Shown: positions 9,013-19,447, counted from the first letter of the stretch. The stretch: DNA of 59,486 nt from Oscillospiraceae bacterium (GCA_022509025.1 JAFLUB010000013.1:1-59486), one strand, 5' to 3'. Made by a program: numbers and translations. The notes: generated from the sequence alone by a model not told the origin.

Positions 9013-10219
9013 TCGCCGCGTTCAAGCCGGCAAGATAGCCTGACGCCCATGCCCATTGCAAATTATACCCTCCGCAGTCACCGTCAATGTCGAGAACCTC
9101 ACCGACAGCATACAGATTATTGACTAATTTTGATTCCATGGTGGCAGGATTAAACTCACTTGTCACAGCGCCGCCCTTAGTCACCTGAGCGTTATTCCAG
9201 GACATTGTTCCTGTTATATTAAAATCCCATTTCTTTATCGTATCGCAAATACGATTGATTTCATTTTCGGTAAGAGTGATAGCATATCTGGAAAGCGGCT
9301 CTATGAGCGCGCATTTCAGAACTGTCTGCCCTACGCGCTTAGGAAACATTCCGACAAAGAAGTTCTCAAGCGTTATTTTGGGTCTTTGAGCAATACGTTT
9401 CAGTATTTCATTATATAATTCTTCACGTGTAAATCTATCCATAATATCAAGCGATACAACTTTGTTATCGTAAAGTCTCGACGACAGCGAGAATATCGCA
9501 GGTCCGGAAATGCCGTACTCAGTGAATAAGACTTCGCCGAACTCACTTGATTTTCCCAGCGTCACATTAGCGTCAAGCTTGATACCCTTTAGCTTTTTAA
9601 CAACATCCGTTTCCGTTTTCAGTTGAACTAAAGACGGAGTGAGCGCAGTTATTTTGTGTCCAAATGATTTCAGTATCTCATATCCCATTCCTTTTGAGCC
9701 GAGATTGGGAGCGGCTTTTCCACCAGTCGCAATGATAACTTTATCGGCTCTTTCCGCCCGGCCATCATATGACTTTACAAGAAAGCCGTCTTCCTTTTTT
9801 GAAACAGAACTCACTTCAAAAGAGGTGACAACCTTGATATTCTCCATTTCTTCTATCTTAAAACGGAGAACGTCCAGTACCGATGAGGCCTGATTTGAAT
9901 AAGGGTACACCTTGCCGTCCTGTTCAATATTTATCACTATACCCAGCTTTTCAAAAAATTCTATCGTTTCATCAATCCAGAATCTGTTTTTCGCGCCCAG
10001 AATAAACTTAGGATTTTCCCCGTGATAGTTCTCTAAGCCGGCATTCATATTTGTCATATTACAGCGTCCGTTTCCGGTAGCAAGTATTTTTCTGCCTATC
10101 CTCTCGCTGCTCTCATATACTGTAACAAGAGCTTCTTTGTTTTCCGCTGCCGCTATAGCAGCAACAAGGCCTGAAGCGCCACCGCCTATAATAGCAACAC
10201 TATTCGTCATTGTTTTCAT
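9008..10219 (-). CDS. BaiN/YhiN (HI0933)-family FAD-dependent oxidoreductase
   Basis: 403 residues. The N-terminal dinucleotide-binding motif VAIIGGGASGLVAAIAAAE, then RIGRKILATGNGRCNMTN, the IIATGGKAAPNLGSKGMGYEI segment and the C-terminal NLYAVGEVLDIDGDCGGYNLQWAWASG are the family signature. Members are flavoproteins of mostly unknown physiological substrate; one homologue, BaiN, acts in bile-acid dehydroxylation, but that should not be transferred here. Two starts (10219, 10210) both overlap the end of the preceding AI-2E gene, so translation is probably coupled. The stop codon sits at the edge of repeat copy A. Confidence 0.9.
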   Translation of the reverse strand: MKTMTNSVAIIGGGASGLVAAIAAAENKEALVTVYESSERIGRKILATGNGRCNMTNMNAGLENYHGENPKFILGAKNRFWIDETIEFFEKLGIVINIEQDGKVYPYSNQASSVLDVLRFKIEEMENIKVVTSFEVSSVSKKEDGFLVKSYDGRAERADKVIIATGGKAAPNLGSKGMGYEILKSFGHKITALTPSLVQLKTETDVVKKLKGIKLDANVTLGKSSEFGEVLFTEYGISGPAIFSLSSRLYDNKVVSLDIMDRFTREELYNEILKRIAQRPKITLENFFVGMFPKRVGQTVLKCALIEPLSRYAITLTENEINRICDTIKKWDFNITGTMSWNNAQVTKGGAVTSEFNPATMESKLVNNLYAVGEVLDIDGDCGGYNLQWAWASGYLAGLNAAK

Positions 10220-11342
10220 TTTCCTCTGAAATATCTTTCTTTGTCTCTCTTGTTTTTATATACTCTGACGCAACAGCGCGTATAATAGCAACAACAGGTA
10301 CCGAAATAAGCATTCCTACAAATCCGAACAGCGTACCGCCTACCGATACGGCAAATATAATCCATAACGGTCTTATTTCAAGAGTCTGTCCCATAATTTT
10401 GGGTCCCAAGAGATTTCCGTCAATCTGTTGCAGAATAAGCAATATAATACCTGTCCATATTCCCTTCCATAGTCCTCCTGTGATAAAGGTTACTCCTATC
10501 GCAACCACACAGGATATTATAGAACCAAAATACGGTATCATATCCATAGCTCCTATAAACAAGCCCAGGATAAGCGCGTATCTGACCTTAAGAACAGCCA
10601 GCACAATACTTGAAATTATAGCCATTATAATGCTGCAAGTCAGGCGGCTGTAAATATAATTGGTAAAAATATCATTTACACGTTTTGCATGATTTATAAC
10701 CGCATCCACCGTTTTTTGCTTCAGGAATACTCCAATAAGGTATATCAGGGAATTCTGCAAACGCTCTTTGTCTATAAGCATATATATAGACGCAACAATA
10801 GCAACAAACGTATCAAATACACCGCTCGTTGCGCTGAACACGCCTTGCGCGTACTTGCCGAACTGGGTCATATCTATGGAATCAAACAGCCTTTCAATGC
10901 CGTAATTAAAATCCAGATTTGCAAGATTAAATCTATTGGCAATTTCAAAACCTGACAGATAATTCTTAAATGCTTCAATATACCCCGGAGCGCTGTTATA
11001 TAAATCAGTAATGTTATTATACAATGCCGGAATAAGCATCCTCAGTATAAGCAGCACTATCGCAAAAGCAGTAAGGTATATAATTATGATACTGATTCCC
11101 AAAACATGTTTTGATATGAACGGATTATTTATTTTTCCAAGAAGCTTTTGAAGTCTTTTAGCCGGCATATTGAGTATATACGCTATTATAAACGCCAGCA
11201 TAAATGGCTTCATCGCACGCAAAACCGTGCCGATATACCCGGTTATATGACTGAAATTATCAAAAGTTTTATAAACCGCTATAACTGCTACACAAAATAC
11301 AAAAGCAACTATCCACCCGTAATATTTCTCAAATTTTTTCAT
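10200..11342 (-). CDS. AI-2E transporter family (YtvI/PerM-like) membrane protein
   Basis: 380 residues with about eight membrane spans: a pair of N-terminal helices, a large soluble loop (about residues 130-215), then the conserved C-terminal bundle with ILGLFIGAMDMIPYFGSIIS and LLILQQIDGNLLGPKIMGQTLEIRPLWIIFAV, which is diagnostic. The family includes transporters and Na+/H+ antiporters; the substrate cannot be read from sequence. GCGAGGGA precedes the ATG. The gene overlaps the following flavoprotein gene by 11-20 bases. Confidence 0.9.
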   Translation of the reverse strand: MKKFEKYYGWIVAFVFCVAVIAVYKTFDNFSHITGYIGTVLRAMKPFMLAFIIAYILNMPAKRLQKLLGKINNPFISKHVLGISIIIIYLTAFAIVLLILRMLIPALYNNITDLYNSAPGYIEAFKNYLSGFEIANRFNLANLDFNYGIERLFDSIDMTQFGKYAQGVFSATSGVFDTFVAIVASIYMLIDKERLQNSLIYLIGVFLKQKTVDAVINHAKRVNDIFTNYIYSRLTCSIIMAIISSIVLAVLKVRYALILGLFIGAMDMIPYFGSIISCVVAIGVTFITGGLWKGIWTGIILLILQQIDGNLLGPKIMGQTLEIRPLWIIFAVSVGGTLFGFVGMLISVPVVAIIRAVASEYIKTRETKKDISEENENNDE

Positions 11343-11381
11343 TTTTTCCCTCGCAGTTCATTATATATTTAAGCACAAAGA

Positions 11382-11409
11382 GCGGAAAAGATTTCCGCCC
11401 TTATGTATT
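11382..11409 (-). terminator. Weak terminator after the SLH-domain gene
   Basis: GCGGAAA/TTTCCGC stem with a 3-base loop, followed on the minus strand only by TCTTTG. It may attenuate rather than end transcription into the AI-2E gene. Confidence 0.4.
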
Positions 11410-11428
11410 CTTTATGAAGATAAAATTT

Positions 11429-13276
11429 TTATTCAGCAACAATTGTAAACAGCTTACCTACAAACACACCATTTGATACAGTACCGTCCACGCGAACAGT
11501 CTGTCCAACCTTCACGTCTTTCATCTTCTTTGACTTACCGTCTACTGATACAAATGTTGTAGTTTCATCCTTACAGTATACATTTCTCGCCTCTCCGTCA
11601 GTAACGCCTTCCGGCATTATGCTAACTACACCAAATGATGTATTTATCGCAGTGACAACGCCTTTCATGCTTCCCGATGACTCCTGAGTTGATGTTGCAA
11701 CTATCTTTATTATTGCATCGCTTTCAACCGTTATCTTAACAAGATCTCCAATTCTGAAATCATATAGACTGCCTTCATCACCGTTTATAAGAATCTCAAC
11801 ATCTCTGGGAATCTCGTATTCTTTATCTTCACTGTCTACTCTTACAGTCATCGTTGAATTCGGTGACGCTATCGTCAGCGCTTTGATGGTTCCCTCGACC
11901 GTCTTTTTAGACGAAGTAGCGGATATTTTCGTTATTACTCCGTATTGAAGCGTAAGTGTTACTCTGTCGCCCGTATAAATACTGTCTAATCCTGTAGTTG
12001 CGTCATTTTTCTTTACAGTAACATCCTCACTCACTTCATAAGTCTGTCCGTCGTAAACGCTGTTGCCGTGGCTTATTGTCATTTTAACACCGTTTGCTAT
12101 ATCAAGCTTTTCAACTATAGCTCCGGAAATTGTTGATGTTTTCGTTTCGCCTGTTATTGCTGCTACTTTCCCGTCTACAAGACTTAAGATTATAATGTCA
12201 CCTTTAGTAAAGCTTCTTACGGTGGCAGGACTTCCGTCATATGTCACAACGATATTGCCGGCGCACTCATAACTTTGGGTCTCTCCCTCTTCATCTGTAA
12301 CTCTTATCGTTGTCTTACCTGAAGTGGTTACGTAGCTCACATACTGACCCCTGACGGTTTTATCAGGAACAGCTGAAATTACCTCAACTCCGACAAGTGT
12401 TTTGTCTGAGAATACGAAAATAGCATCCAGATTTGTGTCAAGGTCTTTGGGTTGAGTTTCATCTCCCATTCTTCTCATAACGGTATCATCAGTATATACA
12501 TACTTATTCTCTTCCCCGTCTTCATCAATTACGGTGATTTCTCTTTTGTCCGAATTTACATTCATAAGCTTCATTCGTCTGAACGAATAACCGGTCTTGT
12601 CTACAGTTCGCGAAAGCATAACAGACATCTGGCTTCTCTTAACCTCAGTATTAGGCGAGAAAGAACCTTCTCCCATACCTTCCATTATACCGGCCTCACT
12701 GGCATAAGCAACATACTGAATAGCGTTAGACGGTACTTCTCTTGAGTCTGTATAATCAAGGGCAACGCCAAGGTCGGAAAGAGCCTTTTCCTCTCCGCCC
12801 ATTGCCTTTGTTATTATTATAGCCGCCTCATAACGCTTCATAGGCGTGTCTTTCTCATTGCCTTTAAGGTATGTGTCAAGATCCGCTCTTTTCAAAGCGC
12901 CTCTGTACATAAGATAAGCTATTTCATTTGTACCCCATCTGAGATTATATCCATCAATAATGCTGTCGTATTTTTCATGAGCAATTTTAATTATCGGCTC
13001 ATTTACCGGATCAACAGAACCCATTGCTCTTGCAAACAGGGACAAAGCTTCCAGTCTTGTCACATCATTATCCGGACGGAATGTTCCGTCCTCATATCCT
13101 GTAATAAGGCCTTTCTCAGCCATTGCTTCTATATAGCCTCTTGCCCAACTGAAATTATCTGTATTTATATCACTGAATCTCGAAAGCGCTTCAGTGTTTG
13201 CCGGCTCAGCGAACACAGGTATCGCCATAGCCAAAGTGACTAATCCGGCAATTGCCGCTCTTATACATTTTTTCAT
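11429..13276 (-). CDS. S-layer homology (SLH) domain surface protein
   Basis: 615 residues. The signal peptide (1-23, ending VFA) is followed by three SLH repeats: about 33-85 (FSDINTDNFSWARGYIEAMAEKGLITGYEDGTFRPDNDVTR), a diverged one about 90-155, and about 160-220 (YVAYASEAGIMEGMGEGSFSPNTEVKRSQM). The rest is a series of beta-rich modules of about 65-80 residues with GD(I/R)V(T/K)(I/L)T-like strands. SLH domains bind pyruvylated secondary cell-wall polysaccharide, which the CsaB-containing operon at 21-29 kb could supply. GAAGGGAG precedes the start MKKCIRAAIAG. It has its own promoter. Confidence 0.9.
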   Translation of the reverse strand: MKKCIRAAIAGLVTLAMAIPVFAEPANTEALSRFSDINTDNFSWARGYIEAMAEKGLITGYEDGTFRPDNDVTRLEALSLFARAMGSVDPVNEPIIKIAHEKYDSIIDGYNLRWGTNEIAYLMYRGALKRADLDTYLKGNEKDTPMKRYEAAIIITKAMGGEEKALSDLGVALDYTDSREVPSNAIQYVAYASEAGIMEGMGEGSFSPNTEVKRSQMSVMLSRTVDKTGYSFRRMKLMNVNSDKREITVIDEDGEENKYVYTDDTVMRRMGDETQPKDLDTNLDAIFVFSDKTLVGVEVISAVPDKTVRGQYVSYVTTSGKTTIRVTDEEGETQSYECAGNIVVTYDGSPATVRSFTKGDIIILSLVDGKVAAITGETKTSTISGAIVEKLDIANGVKMTISHGNSVYDGQTYEVSEDVTVKKNDATTGLDSIYTGDRVTLTLQYGVITKISATSSKKTVEGTIKALTIASPNSTMTVRVDSEDKEYEIPRDVEILINGDEGSLYDFRIGDLVKITVESDAIIKIVATSTQESSGSMKGVVTAINTSFGVVSIMPEGVTDGEARNVYCKDETTTFVSVDGKSKKMKDVKVGQTVRVDGTVSNGVFVGKLFTIVAE

Positions 13277-13315
13277 AACAATTCTCCCTTCACTATACAC
13301 ATAAGCTATGATATA

Positions 13316-13344
13316 ATTTTAACATAAACACTTATTTTCTGCAA
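13316..13344 (-). promoter_or_regulatory. Sigma-A promoter of the SLH-domain gene
   Basis: On the minus strand TTGCAG, 17 bases, TAAAAT with extended -10 TGT. Confidence 0.65.
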
Positions 13345-13422
13345 TAGATTTTTATCGTTTTCTGTAACATTCAGATTAAATTAACTTTGCAAAACGATTT
13401 CAGTTTACGTTATTCCTTTCTA

Positions 13423-13451
13423 TTGATTTTTCACTTATAATAGTGTATACT
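13423..13451 (+). promoter_or_regulatory. Promoter of the DUF5107-GH2 unit
   Basis: TTGATT, 17 bases, TATACT, about 37 bases before the start codon. A TATAAT at 13436 lacks a -35 partner. Confidence 0.6.
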
Positions 13452-13487
13452 TTAACTGTAATTATTCCGGAGAAAGGAAGGATGAAT

Positions 13488-16400
13488 ATGGATAAGGTTA
13501 AAATATGGATAGATGATGTTACCATTCCCACTTATGAAGCTGGAGAATACAGTAAAATCCCAATGTTCCTTGAAAAAAGAGTGTATCAGGGAAGTTCTGG
13601 ACGCGTATACCCGCATCCTGTATGCGAGAGCGTTTCAGACGAAAAAAAAGATAAGACATACACAGCTGTTTATATGGAAAATGAATACCTTTTTGTTATG
13701 GTACTGCCGGAAATAGGCGGCAGAATACAGCGTATACTCGATAAAACAAATAATTATGATGCGGTATACTACAACGAAGTAATAAAACCCGCGCTTGTCG
13801 GCTTAGCCGGTCCGTGGATTTCCGGCGGTATAGAATTTAACTGGCCGCAGCATCACAGACCGTCTACATTTGACCCTGTTGATTTTACAACCCGCGAAAA
13901 CGAAGACGGTTCAGCTACAATCTATGTAAGCGAAATAGAAAAAATGCACCGCACAAAGGGCATGGCAAAATATACTCTTTATCCGGGCAAAGCATATCTT
14001 GAAATAAAGGGACAGCTTTATAATCAGACGGACAGACCGCAGACATTTCTATGGTGGGCAAATCCCGCTGTGCCGGTAAACGACTATACAAAGTCAATTT
14101 TCCCGCCGGATGTTCATGCTGTCATGGATCACGGCAAGCGTGACGTTTCACGATTCCCTGTTTCCACAAGTACATATTATAAAATGGATTACAGCGAGGG
14201 CGTGGATATATCACGATATAAAAATATACCTGTTCCCACCTCCTATATGGCTTATCACTCCGACTATGACTTTATCGGAAATTACGATTATAATAAAGAG
14301 GCGGGGCTTCTGCATATCGCCGACCATCATATTTCTCCCGGCAAAAAACAATGGACATGGGGATGTGGTGATTTCGGGCAGGCATGGGACAGAAATCTTA
14401 CAGACAAAAACGGTCCGTATATAGAGCTTATGACAGGAATGTTTACCGATAATCAGCCCGACTTCACATTCATAGCGCCGTACGAGGAAAAGACATTTAC
14501 ACAATATTTCCTGCCTTATAAAAATGTCGGAGCCGTCAAGAACGCTACTCTTGACGCGGCAATAAACCTTGAGGTTATGGATGGAACAGCGTTTGTGAGC
14601 GTGTATTCTCCGGATAAAAAAGAAGTGACTGTTTCACTTTCCGGAAAAATAGAAAAATACATAAACGAAAAATTTGAAATTTCTCCCGTAAAACCATATA
14701 CGGCAGCAGCCATACTCATTGACGATAATGAGACAGATTTAACTCTCACAGTAAAAGATAATGCCGGCAATGAAATCTGTTCATATTCTCCGCTGCCTGA
14801 AACATACGAGAAAACTCCCGCGCCGGCTGAGCCTTGCGCTAAGCCGAAGGATATACATTCTCTTGAGGAATTGTATCTGACGGCGTTGCACCTTGAGCAA
14901 TACCGTCACGCAACCTATAACCCCGAGGATTATTATCTTGAAGGGCTTCGCCGCGACAAAACAGATATACGTCTGAATAACGCATACGGAAGATATCTTT
15001 ACAGTCACGGAGAATTTGAAAAAGCGGAGAAGCATTTCAGAGCGGCTATCGAAAAATCCATATGGAAGAACCCAAATCCCTACGACTGTGAGCCGTATTA
15101 TAATCTTGGTCTTGCACTCAGAAAGCAGGGCAGATTTAACGAAGCGTTTGACGCGTTCTATAAATCCATCTGGTCCGGGAGTATGCAGGATAAAGGTTTT
15201 TATCAGCTTGCCTGCATAAGCGCTCTCAGAGGCGACTTTAAAGCGGCGCTTGAATTTGTTGAGCAGTCTCTTATAAAAGGCTCTCATAATTTAAAGGCGC
15301 GCAATCTGAAAACCACTTTGCTACGTCTGTCAGGCAAGCTTGTGGACGCCAAGACTATGGCGCTTAAAACAATGGCGATAGATCCTTTAAATTACGGCTG
15401 CCGCTATGAGCTCTACCGCGTAACCGATGATTTCACAGTTCTTAATGAGTTGACAGTTATAATGCGCAACGACGTGGATAACTATATTGAGCTTTCTCTG
15501 GACTATAACGAATTCGGACTGTACGACGAGGCGGCAAAGATTCTCGCGCTTATTTCCGAGGCGGATAAAGCAATGCTCCACTATTATATGGCGTATTACT
15601 CAAAGAGCGAGATTGACCTTGAGGTAGCCGCAAAATGCAGCGTTGACTACTGCTTCCCTGTTCGTCTTAACGATATTCTTGTTTTAGAATATGCTATGGA
15701 GCATAACAAGGAAGATGCGCACGCGCCATATCTTCTCGGCAATCTGCTGTATGATAAAGGACAATGGGTGAAGGCTTTCAGATGCTGGACGGTTTCGAAT
15801 AATCTTGACAGCTCTAATCCTATTGTACACAGGAACCTGTCTCTTGCGTATTTCAATAAACTGAAGGACAAGGACAAAGCTGTTTCGGAAATGGAAAGAG
15901 CCTTCCGTCTCGCACCTGATAACGCACGTATTCTATACGAGCTTGACCAGCTTTATAAACAAACCAATATGCCTGTAAAAAAACGGCTTAAAATACTTGC
16001 AGATAATCAGGAGCTTATATCGGAACGCGACGATCTCTATACGGAATACGTAACGCTCCTTAACAGCTTAGGATATTATGACAAGGCTTTAAAGGCTATA
16101 ACATCACGCTCCTTCCATCCCTGGGAGGGCGGCGAGGGAAAAATCCCCGCGCAGTATAAAAAAGCCCTGATTGGACTCGCATCAGAATGTATTGAAAACA
16201 GGGATTATGATACTGCAGTTGAATATCTCAACCAAGCACTTGTTTATCCCGAAAATATCGGTGAGGGCAAGCTCTATGGAACTCTTGACAATGATATATA
16301 TTATATGCTCGGAATGGCATACAAAAATACAGATCACATAAAGTCAGACGAATGTTTCAGAATGGCTTTGTGCGGAGGCAGTGACCTGTCATCTGCCGTT

Positions 16401-16757
16401 TATTATAACGACCAGCCGCCTGAAATGTTCTTCTATCAGGCCCTTGCCGCAAAGGCGATTGGCAACACAAGAGAGGCAAAAGGCAAGTTTAACACTCTCA
16501 TTTCTTACGGACTTGAGCATAGAAATGACCATGTGGAAATAGATTATTTTGCAGTCTCTCTTCCCGATTTTCTGATTTTTGACGCTGACCTCGACAGAAA
16601 GAACCGTGTAGGCTGCGCCTATCTAACAGCCTTGGGATATATAGGTCTGGACGATATGGAAAATGCAAAGAAATACATAGAGTCAGGACTGAAAGATGAT
16701 GTCTCACATCAGGGACTTATTGAAATATCAAAGCTTATTGAAGGGAAAAATAAATAA
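13488..16757 (+). CDS. DUF5107 domain protein with long TPR-repeat region
   Basis: 1089 residues, no signal peptide, so probably cytoplasmic. The N-terminal part (about 20-350) is DUF5107, a galactose-mutarotase-like beta-sandwich found beside glycoside hydrolases: LFVMVLPEIGGRIQRILDKTN, GPWISGGIEFNWPQHHRPST and WWANPAVPV are recognisable. The region from about 475 to the end is built of tetratricopeptide-type helical repeats (for example NNAYGRYLYSHGEFEKAEKHFRAAIE and PYYNLGLALRKQGRFNEAFDAFYKSI). The start at 13488 is chosen because AAGGAAGG lies 6 bases upstream; ATG 13482 abuts it. The stop overlaps the next start (TAATG), so the two proteins are translationally coupled and likely act on the same sugar. 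Confidence 0.85.
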   Translation: MDKVKIWIDDVTIPTYEAGEYSKIPMFLEKRVYQGSSGRVYPHPVCESVSDEKKDKTYTAVYMENEYLFVMVLPEIGGRIQRILDKTNNYDAVYYNEVIKPALVGLAGPWISGGIEFNWPQHHRPSTFDPVDFTTRENEDGSATIYVSEIEKMHRTKGMAKYTLYPGKAYLEIKGQLYNQTDRPQTFLWWANPAVPVNDYTKSIFPPDVHAVMDHGKRDVSRFPVSTSTYYKMDYSEGVDISRYKNIPVPTSYMAYHSDYDFIGNYDYNKEAGLLHIADHHISPGKKQWTWGCGDFGQAWDRNLTDKNGPYIELMTGMFTDNQPDFTFIAPYEEKTFTQYFLPYKNVGAVKNATLDAAINLEVMDGTAFVSVYSPDKKEVTVSLSGKIEKYINEKFEISPVKPYTAAAILIDDNETDLTLTVKDNAGNEICSYSPLPETYEKTPAPAEPCAKPKDIHSLEELYLTALHLEQYRHATYNPEDYYLEGLRRDKTDIRLNNAYGRYLYSHGEFEKAEKHFRAAIEKSIWKNPNPYDCEPYYNLGLALRKQGRFNEAFDAFYKSIWSGSMQDKGFYQLACISALRGDFKAALEFVEQSLIKGSHNLKARNLKTTLLRLSGKLVDAKTMALKTMAIDPLNYGCRYELYRVTDDFTVLNELTVIMRNDVDNYIELSLDYNEFGLYDEAAKILALISEADKAMLHYYMAYYSKSEIDLEVAAKCSVDYCFPVRLNDILVLEYAMEHNKEDAHAPYLLGNLLYDKGQWVKAFRCWTVSNNLDSSNPIVHRNLSLAYFNKLKDKDKAVSEMERAFRLAPDNARILYELDQLYKQTNMPVKKRLKILADNQELISERDDLYTEYVTLLNSLGYYDKALKAITSRSFHPWEGGEGKIPAQYKKALIGLASECIENRDYDTAVEYLNQALVYPENIGEGKLYGTLDNDIYYMLGMAYKNTDHIKSDECFRMALCGGSDLSSAVYYNDQPPEMFFYQALAAKAIGNTREAKGKFNTLISYGLEHRNDHVEIDYFAVSLPDFLIFDADLDRKNRVGCAYLTALGYIGLDDMENAKKYIESGLKDDVSHQGLIEISKLIEGKNK

Positions 16758-19387
16758 TGTATACTATTGATTTGTCAGGACAATGGCGTTATGAAACAGA
16801 CGCGGAGGACAAAGGAATAAGAGAAAAATTTTATGAGCGCCGGTTAAGACACGAAAACTTCACTCTGCCGGGCGATGCATGCCTTAATAAGGTGGGACGG
16901 GAGTTTGCTCCCATAGACGAATACTCTTATGAAGCGGTGCGCGCGCTCCGCCCTAAGTATGAATATATAGGTGTACTCTGGCTCCAGCGCGACTTTATTC
17001 TTCCTGATAAATTTGAGGATAAGTATATTACTCTGTTCCTGGAACGCGTTAATATAGCATCGGATTTATGGATTGACGGTATTAAGATTGACAGGCAGAT
17101 TATCGGGATCAGCACGCCTCATATATATAACCTGACAAACAGACTGAGGAGCGGAAAACATACAATCACATTAAGAACAGACAACAGAAATCTCCTGAAT
17201 ATAGACGGAATGGCAAGCGGGTATTCTGTTGACACACAGTCTATCTGGAATGGGATTATCGGTAAAATCGAAATACAATGTGAAGAAATATTTCATCTTT
17301 CCAATATTCAGATTTTCCCGCAGAAAGAATCCGTTCATATAAAGCTGACTGCGCATTCCGACTGTTTAAGACCTGCTGACAGACGTGACATCACGCTTGA
17401 AGCATATGCCATTACCCCCGACGGCAGCGCGCTCAGAGCTGAGAAATATACGTTCACTCTTTATAATAAAAAACAGGTACTCCATTTTGATTATCCAATC
17501 AAAAATCCAGATTACTGGAGCGAGTTCAATCCTGCTTTGTATACTATGAATATCAGAATGACGCATGAGAGCAGCGCAAGCGAGCATAGCGTAAGCTTCG
17601 GAATGAGGACTATAGAAACAAAGGGACACGATTTTATTCTGAACGGTAAAAAAATAGCTTTAAGAGGCACTCTTGACTGCGGGATTTATCCGCTTACAGG
17701 ATATCCTCCGACAGATATTGAAACATGGCTTAAAACCTTTCGCGCCTTAAAAGAATACGGACTGAATCACGTGCGTTTCCATGCGTGGTGTCCGCCCAAT
17801 ATAGCTTTTACCGCGGCGGATATGACGGGGGTATACGTTCTTGCTGAGATGCCGTTATGGCTTAATACTGATACTTGCGCTCTGTCTACAGGCGATGACC
17901 CGATTCACAAGACATATTTCCTTAACGAGGCAATGAATATATCCGAGCATTTCGGAAATCATCCGTCATTTATTCTGTTTTCAAACGGAAACGAGCTTTT
18001 GGGTGACCATGAAATGCTGGAAAATATCACAACACAGATAAAAGCGTTGGATCCGAGACGTCTTTACACACTCACATCCAACTTTGACCGTCCCGTGACA
18101 CCTGCGGATGACTATTTCCTGGCTGTTGCGGCTTTAGGTAACAGAATGCGTGTTCAGGTCTTTCATGACGTGGTATCTGAGCATACATGTCTTGAATATT
18201 CTGATGCAGTAAAGGCAATCGACATACCTGCTGTTTCTTTTGAAATAGGTCAGTACTGCGTATATCCCGATGTAGACAATGTATCAGGCTATACAGGAAA
18301 TCTTTTGCCGGCAAACCTTAATCGGATAAAAAAAGATATGATAGAAAATAACGTTTATCATATGCTTGACGAGTATAAAAAAGCATCGGGCAGCATGGCG
18401 GCTATGATGTATAAGGAGGATATAGAGGCATCGCTCCGTACTCATCATATAGGAGGCTTTCAGCTTTTAGGGCTTGCGGATCACACAGGGCAGGGTACTG
18501 CTACCATAGGACTTCTGGACGTGTTCTGGAACAGCAAAAATATAATCACACCGGAGGAATTCCGCAATTTCTGTTCACCTGTTGTACCGCTCATGAAGGC
18601 TCAGCGTTTTTTCTATAATACGGATAACTTCAACGCAGACTTTGATATTTATAACTACAGCGAAGAAAAAATATCCTCCCCCGTTTTCAGACTGTCATTA
18701 TTTAACGGTGACAATAAAGTATACGAAACAGAAACACGTTCGAAATCTGTTTCGTTTCCGCTGGATTTCGTGTCAAAGTCAGTAATGCTCACAGCCGTTC
18801 TTACTGTCGGCAAATATAAAAATTCATGGAATATATTTATTTTTGTGAAAGAAGAAAGCGACTATTCTGTACCTGTTTATTATGAAATCAACGATGAATT
18901 TGAAAGCGCAACTGAAAACGGCGGCAGAATGATTGTTATGATGACGGAGGAAAATCTGAATAATCCTATTAAGGGATTGTTTAAACCGGCGTTCTGGTCA
19001 CCCGCGTATTTCCCGTCAGAGCGCGCATGCGGACTTATTATGAATAGTTCTCATGCTGTTTTTAACAGCTTCCCGACAGGTAAATACGCCGGTTATCAAT
19101 GGAAGCATCCTATAGATAATTCCGTCAGTGCAGATGTCTCACATCTCGGGAATGACTTTGATTATATTGTTGAGCCTGTGCCGAACTTCCGCCATAATAT
19201 ACGGCGCTCGCCGCTATTTGAAGCTAAGGTAAATAACGCAAACGTACTCTTTTGCGGTATAGACCTTAGCGCAAAAGACAAATGTACTGAGGCTCTGCGT
19301 AACAGTATTTTCAAATATACGGCATCTGACGATTTTAATCCTACCGGGATAATTACGCATGATGATATGAATAAACTCTTTAAATAA
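16757..19387 (+). CDS. Glycoside hydrolase family 2 protein
   Basis: 876 residues, no signal peptide. Domain order is GH2: N-terminal jelly-roll sugar-binding domain (IDLSGQWRYETD), Ig-like domain (about 180-290), then a TIM barrel beginning LNGKKIALRGTLDCGIYP and HVRFHAWCPPNIAF. The acid/base candidate is Glu413 in LFSNGNELLG and the nucleophile candidate Glu496 in VSFEIGQYC, so the retaining machinery looks complete. Substrate (beta-galactoside, glucuronide, mannoside) cannot be decided from sequence. The start overlaps the DUF5107-TPR stop by one base, and a strong terminator follows, making a closed two-gene unit. Confidence 0.88.
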   Translation: MYTIDLSGQWRYETDAEDKGIREKFYERRLRHENFTLPGDACLNKVGREFAPIDEYSYEAVRALRPKYEYIGVLWLQRDFILPDKFEDKYITLFLERVNIASDLWIDGIKIDRQIIGISTPHIYNLTNRLRSGKHTITLRTDNRNLLNIDGMASGYSVDTQSIWNGIIGKIEIQCEEIFHLSNIQIFPQKESVHIKLTAHSDCLRPADRRDITLEAYAITPDGSALRAEKYTFTLYNKKQVLHFDYPIKNPDYWSEFNPALYTMNIRMTHESSASEHSVSFGMRTIETKGHDFILNGKKIALRGTLDCGIYPLTGYPPTDIETWLKTFRALKEYGLNHVRFHAWCPPNIAFTAADMTGVYVLAEMPLWLNTDTCALSTGDDPIHKTYFLNEAMNISEHFGNHPSFILFSNGNELLGDHEMLENITTQIKALDPRRLYTLTSNFDRPVTPADDYFLAVAALGNRMRVQVFHDVVSEHTCLEYSDAVKAIDIPAVSFEIGQYCVYPDVDNVSGYTGNLLPANLNRIKKDMIENNVYHMLDEYKKASGSMAAMMYKEDIEASLRTHHIGGFQLLGLADHTGQGTATIGLLDVFWNSKNIITPEEFRNFCSPVVPLMKAQRFFYNTDNFNADFDIYNYSEEKISSPVFRLSLFNGDNKVYETETRSKSVSFPLDFVSKSVMLTAVLTVGKYKNSWNIFIFVKEESDYSVPVYYEINDEFESATENGGRMIVMMTEENLNNPIKGLFKPAFWSPAYFPSERACGLIMNSSHAVFNSFPTGKYAGYQWKHPIDNSVSADVSHLGNDFDYIVEPVPNFRHNIRRSPLFEAKVNNANVLFCGIDLSAKDKCTEALRNSIFKYTASDDFNPTGIITHDDMNKLFK

Positions 19388-19403
19388 ACCGATATATACG
19401 GGA

Positions 19404-19447
19404 AAAGCTGACAGAACCAGCAAATCGTTCTGTCAGCTTTATTTTTT
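19404..19447 (+). terminator. Strong terminator of the DUF5107-GH2 unit
   Basis: AAAGCTGACAGAAC and GTTCTGTCAGCTTT form a perfect 14-bp stem around a 9-base loop, followed by ATTTTTT. Confidence 0.95.

Noticed and set aside
14781-15287. 168-codon open frame antisense to the DUF5107-TPR gene
   Set aside because: Composition typical of antisense reading; no family resemblance and no ribosome site.
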